Assembly (NCBI GenBank): GCA_937890735.1 | Contig: CALACZ010000071.1 | Span: 1-5,171 of the forward strand | Reading direction: 5' to 3' | Length of the DNA stretch: 5,171 nt | Origin: an uncultured Bacillota bacterium | GTDB lineage: Bacteria; Bacillota; Clostridia; Oscillospirales; Oscillospiraceae | In this document: positions 4,579-5,171 of the stretch, piece by piece | Position numbering within the stretch: the first letter of the stretch is position 1 | Layout of the letters: every line of letters starts with the position of its first letter | Notes under the pieces: model-generated | Told to the model about the DNA's origin: nothing | What the model saw: only the letters and a program-made list of their open reading frames with translations | The model's database searches: none | Made by a program: the position numbers and the translations under genes

Positions 4579-4594
4579 TGTGGGTATACCCGCA
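4579..4594 (+). promoter_or_regulatory. Palindrome in the rplGB leader
   Basis: GGGTATACCC (4582-4591) is a perfect 10-bp palindrome, extended to eight pairs per side with one G-U (4579-4594). It lies a few bases after the predicted transcription start and about 8 bases before the Shine-Dalgarno sequence. It could be an operator. As RNA a fully palindromic core cannot form a tight hairpin, but the molecule could dimerise. Confidence 0.5.
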
Positions 4595-4614
4595 GTCTGT
4601 GCGGAGGGAAAACG

Positions 4615-4857
4615 ATGCTGGAAGAACTGAAGCAGGGCAATACGGTCGTCGGCATCAAACAGCTCCGCCGGGCATTCAACGGCGGCAAGGTCAAAAAGGT
4701 CTTTTTGGCGGAGGACGCCGACCCGATCCTGACCGGACCCATCGCGCAGCTCTGCGCCGAGACGGGCGTAGAATGCGAAGCAGTTCAGACCATGCGCGCA
4801 CTCGGTGCGGCGTGCGGCATCAGCGTCGGCGCGGCGGCTGCCGCGATCCTCGTCTGA
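4615..4857 (+). CDS. rplGB: L7Ae-family K-turn RNA-binding protein (YbxF type)
   Basis: An 80-residue protein of the L7Ae/L30e/S12e/Gadd45 fold, close in length and sequence pattern to Bacillus subtilis YbxF (RplGB, 82 residues), which binds kink-turn RNA and associates with ribosomes. Visible marks are GNTVVGIKQLRRA (8-20), the strand VKKVFLAEDADPILTGPI (26-43), and the C-terminal signature LGAACGISVGAAAAAIL (63-79). GGAGG (4603-4607) lies 7 bases before the ATG at 4615; longer upstream extensions of the frame lack a binding site and cross the promoter. Its place directly upstream of rpsL is the conserved one, but rpoC, its usual upstream neighbour, is absent: pyrG diverges instead and the gene has its own strong promoter. 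Annotated elsewhere as a ribosomal L7Ae-like protein. Confidence 0.92.
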   Translation: MLEELKQGNTVVGIKQLRRAFNGGKVKKVFLAEDADPILTGPIAQLCAETGVECEAVQTMRALGAACGISVGAAAAAILV

Positions 4858-4879
4858 GCCGCCCAAGTTTCGGTCCCAA

Positions 4880-4900
4880 CGGAATATCTTTGATATTTCG
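4880..4900 (+). promoter_or_regulatory. Hairpin in the rplGB-rpsL intergenic leader
   Basis: CGGAATATC (4880-4888) and GATATTTCG (4892-4900) can form nine pairs (one G-U) around TTT. It lies in the 100-base gap between rplGB and rpsL. No U run follows, so it is not a terminator. It may protect or regulate the mRNA, but nothing known matches it. Confidence 0.45.
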
Positions 4901-4957
4901 GGATATGATAATCGCTGTGTATGCAGCAACCATTTGAGAAAGGAGGAACCAGTTTTT

Positions 4958-5171
4958 ATGCCTACTTTTAACCAGCTCGTGAGAAAGGGCAGAGAGCAGC
5001 TCACTTCCAAGTCTACCGCTCCGGCTCTGCAGAAGGGCATCAACACGCTCAAGAATCGCGCGACGGACCTGTCGTCCCCGCAGAAGAGAGGCGTGTGCAC
5101 CGCCGTTCGTACCACGACCCCGAAGAAGCCGAACTCCGCTCTGCGTAAGATCGCCCGTGTGCGTCTGACCA
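4958..5171 (+). CDS. rpsL: 30S ribosomal protein S12, 3'-truncated by window edge
   Basis: S12 shapes the decoding centre of the 30S subunit and checks codon-anticodon pairing. The first 71 residues are present: MPTFNQLVRKGRE at the start, the Firmicutes-type insertion (about 25-38, with KGINTLKN), then SPQKRGVCTAVRTTTPKKPN (40-59) and SALRKIARVRLT. Lys56 in TPKKPN, the residue whose changes give streptomycin resistance in Bacillus (Lys42/43 in E. coli numbering), is lysine, the wild-type state. AGGAGG (4941-4946) lies 11 bases before ATG 4958, a somewhat long spacing. It is probably co-transcribed with rplGB from the promoter at 4541, and rpsG-fusA-tuf would be expected beyond the edge (established str operon order). 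Confidence 0.97.
   Translation, partial: MPTFNQLVRKGREQLTSKSTAPALQKGINTLKNRATDLSSPQKRGVCTAVRTTTPKKPNSALRKIARVRLT

Noticed and set aside
4079..4630. Several open frames of 60-110 codons in the pyrG-rplGB gap, both strands
   Set aside because: They cross the hairpin chain, lack ribosome binding sites, and their peptides are Arg/Ser/Cys-rich shadows of palindromic DNA.

Overview
The window looks like a chromosomal piece of a fairly GC-rich Firmicute, most likely a gut-type clostridium (Oscillospirales-like; this placement is inference). The evidence is a small-ribosomal-protein S12 with the Firmicutes-type insertion before its SPQKRGVC motif, a YbxF-type L7Ae-family protein directly upstream of rpsL as in Bacillus, GGAGG-type ribosome binding sites, and sigma-A-like promoters. 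The coding regions are GC-rich, while the control regions between operons are locally very AT-rich or full of hairpins.

Layout. 1-1312 (+): the end of an F-type ATP synthase operon, with a 5'-truncated atpD overlapping atpC by ATGA. 1313-1459: an open frame with no start codon, in the same frame as atpC, possibly a gene remnant. 1467-1501: a bidirectional terminator shared with the next gene. 1513-1695 (-): a 60-residue ribbon-helix-helix DNA-binding protein. 1696-1968: a control region, about 19 % GC over 1801-1950 by hand count, with three strong dyads that each have a 3-nt centre. 1969-2157 (+): a 62-residue protein of unknown function, divergent from the repressor. 2158-2305: a noncoding gap with a G-quadruplex-type G tract and a terminator. 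2306-3901 (-): complete pyrG (CTP synthase) with its promoter at 3963-3992. 4022-4540: about 520 bases without a gene, carrying a chain of about eight back-to-back hairpins (4059-4407). 4541-4569: a near-consensus promoter for 4615-4857 (+), an L7Ae-family K-turn-binding protein (rplGB/ybxF), followed by the start of rpsL (4958 to the window end).

How the parts relate. Four housekeeping blocks (ATP synthase, CTP synthase, and the start of the str ribosomal operon) are ordinary. The ribbon-helix-helix/62-residue divergent pair with its AT-rich operator-like region is the accessory-looking part: a probable autoregulated small module lodged between two conserved genes and closed off by a terminator on each side. 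The hairpin chain between the divergent pyrG and rplGB promoters is the second unexplained structure. No RNA gene, CRISPR array, insertion sequence or transposase gene is visible.
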